Assembly: GCA_943704415.1 (NCBI GenBank)
Contig: CALSCO010001118.1
Span: 1-64,000, forward strand
Length of the DNA stretch: 64,000 nt
DNA from: Parvularia atlantis
Taxonomy: Eukaryota; Opisthokonta; Rotosphaerida
Direction of reading: 5' to 3'
The notes under the pieces are model-generated. The model was not told where the DNA came from. It made no database searches and was given only the letters and a program-made list of their open reading frames with translations. The first letter of the stretch is position 1. Each line of letters starts with the position of its first letter. Positions 63,370 to 64,000 of this stretch are shown here, one piece after another. A program made the translations under genes and the position numbers.

Positions 63370-64000
63370 ATGACGACCGCGACGGCTGCTGTTTCCATTT
63401 CAGCAACAGATGTCTCACGCGCAGCTCAGCGCACCTTCCCTCCCCTGCACACGTGTAGGTGTGCACTGTCTGTTCGAGACTACGGTGCGGCGGTGGTGCT
63501 CAGACGGGTCTGGAGCCGCGGCGCGCCGGGTCAAGCAAATGACCGTTACACTCTGGATGATTCCCGAAAACTCTCGATCATCCTGCATGAGGAGCGTTCG
63601 CGCTCAAGGCGCACCCGCGCAGCGTGCGTGCTGGCCCAGCTCGCCAACGGCCTGGTCGTGCCCAGCAATTGGACCGCGGACGTGTGGACGCGTATGCTCG
63701 TGATCTCGGTCGCCGCACGCGCCAGCAACAGCATCGCGGTCGTGTTCCGCGTCGACACGTCGGGCGCGGTGCACGCGACTGCCGTAAACGGCTCGTCGAG
63801 CCGCATTATTAAGAGCAGCGCGCACGCCGACATGAGCGTGGACATGCACGCGGCCGGCACCGGCTGCGCCGCCGCGTCGCCCGCCCTGCACCTGCTCGCG
63901 ACGCGGACCGTCGTCGGCACGTTTGTGTTTGCGTCGGACGATCTCGGCGTGCTCCGAGTCCACGACGCCTGGGCCGACCGCGCGCTCACGACGCTCGACT
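63370..64000 (+). CDS. Unknown protein, 5' part, runs off the right edge
   Basis: From the ATG at 63370 a frame stays open for 210 codons to the window end (MTTATAAVSISATDVSRAAQ ... ). The second half looks like real protein: CVLAQLANGLVVPSNWTADV, RMLVISVAARASNSIAVVFR, AVHATAVNGSSSRIIKSSAH and TRTVVGTFVFASDDLGVLRV. The alternating beta-strand pattern and the FVFASDDLGVLRVHDAW block could belong to a beta-propeller, but no family is certain. The first 60 residues are low complexity, so the true start might be downstream or an early intron may exist. The start is 76 bp from that of the divergent Crinkler-type gene. Confidence 0.5.
   Translation, partial: MTTATAAVSISATDVSRAAQRTFPPLHTCRCALSVRDYGAAVVLRRVWSRGAPGQANDRYTLDDSRKLSIILHEERSRSRRTRAACVLAQLANGLVVPSNWTADVWTRMLVISVAARASNSIAVVFRVDTSGAVHATAVNGSSSRIIKSSAHADMSVDMHAAGTGCAAASPALHLLATRTVVGTFVFASDDLGVLRVHDAWADRALTTLD

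Noticed and set aside
1-64000. Hundreds of long Arg/Ala/Pro-rich open frames overlapping on both strands
   Set aside because: High GC removes stop codons by chance. These frames have no domains, mirror real exons in other frames, and were left out.
1-64000. tRNA, rRNA or other structured RNA genes; old virus copies or retroelements
   Set aside because: I saw no tRNA boxes, rRNA-like stretches, reverse transcriptase, integrase or capsid frames by eye. A covariance-model scan would be needed to exclude small RNAs.

Overview
This is nuclear DNA from a GC-rich, intron-rich unicellular eukaryote with a very compact genome. Almost every gene is cut by short introns of about 40-75 nt. They share a strong signature: donor GTGCG(T/C), a CTGAC-like branch site, and a CGCAG acceptor. 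The gene set points to a protist near the animal/fungal/amoebozoan side of the tree. It includes a myosin with two MyTH4-FERM units, a LIMP-2/CD36-type protein, DNA polymerase iota, a MEF2-type MADS factor, two GATA factors, DHX35 and PHAF1. An amoebozoan, apusomonad or holozoan relative would fit; I cannot name the species. I see no prokaryotic operon, virus or transposon.

Layout. 1-3.2 kb: the 5' part of a C2H2 protein (minus), a MAPEG enzyme and an orphan type I membrane protein. 3.4-12.3 kb: the large myosin (minus). 12.8-18.1 kb: phosducin-like protein, DNA polymerase iota and a PPR-like protein. 18.1-29.2 kb: an orphan coiled-coil membrane protein, the CD36/LIMP-2 homologue, a MAP-kinase-kinase-like kinase and a GATA factor. 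29.4-38.8 kb: mitochondrial EF-Ts, MEF2-like factor, METTL7-type methyltransferase, WAC/DDT/WHIM chromatin-remodelling subunit, rRNA-processing factor EFG1 and a short-chain dehydrogenase. 38.9-47.6 kb: DHX35, then a 2.6-kb tandem duplication carrying the 3' end of DHX35, a whole four-TM/PDZ membrane protein gene and the first codons of a Ras-like gene. An assembly gap of 99 N and the intact Ras-like gene follow. 47.6-64 kb: YeeZ-like epimerase, PHAF1, an orphan polytopic membrane protein, ESF1, a PAS-PAS-GATA factor, an alpha/beta hydrolase, a proteinase-K-like subtilase, an intronless SAM/PD-(D/E)XK/kinase gene of Crinkler type, and the 5' part of an unknown gene.

Gene order is mostly alternating head-to-head and tail-to-tail pairs with 0-210 bp between start codons and 13-280 bp between stop codons. 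Two themes recur: ribosome biogenesis and RNA work (EFG1, ESF1, DHX35) and membrane/vesicle biology (myosin, LIMP-2, PHAF1, MARVEL-like/PDZ). No co-regulation is shown by the sequence itself.

The observations I would look at first are five homology-supported GC-AG introns of the form AG|GCGCG, the tandem duplication that ends at the same base as the contig gap, and the intronless, less GC-rich Crinkler-type gene. Gene ends given here are CDS ends (start codon to stop codon, introns included). Most internal exon borders were inferred by eye from frame changes and protein family knowledge.
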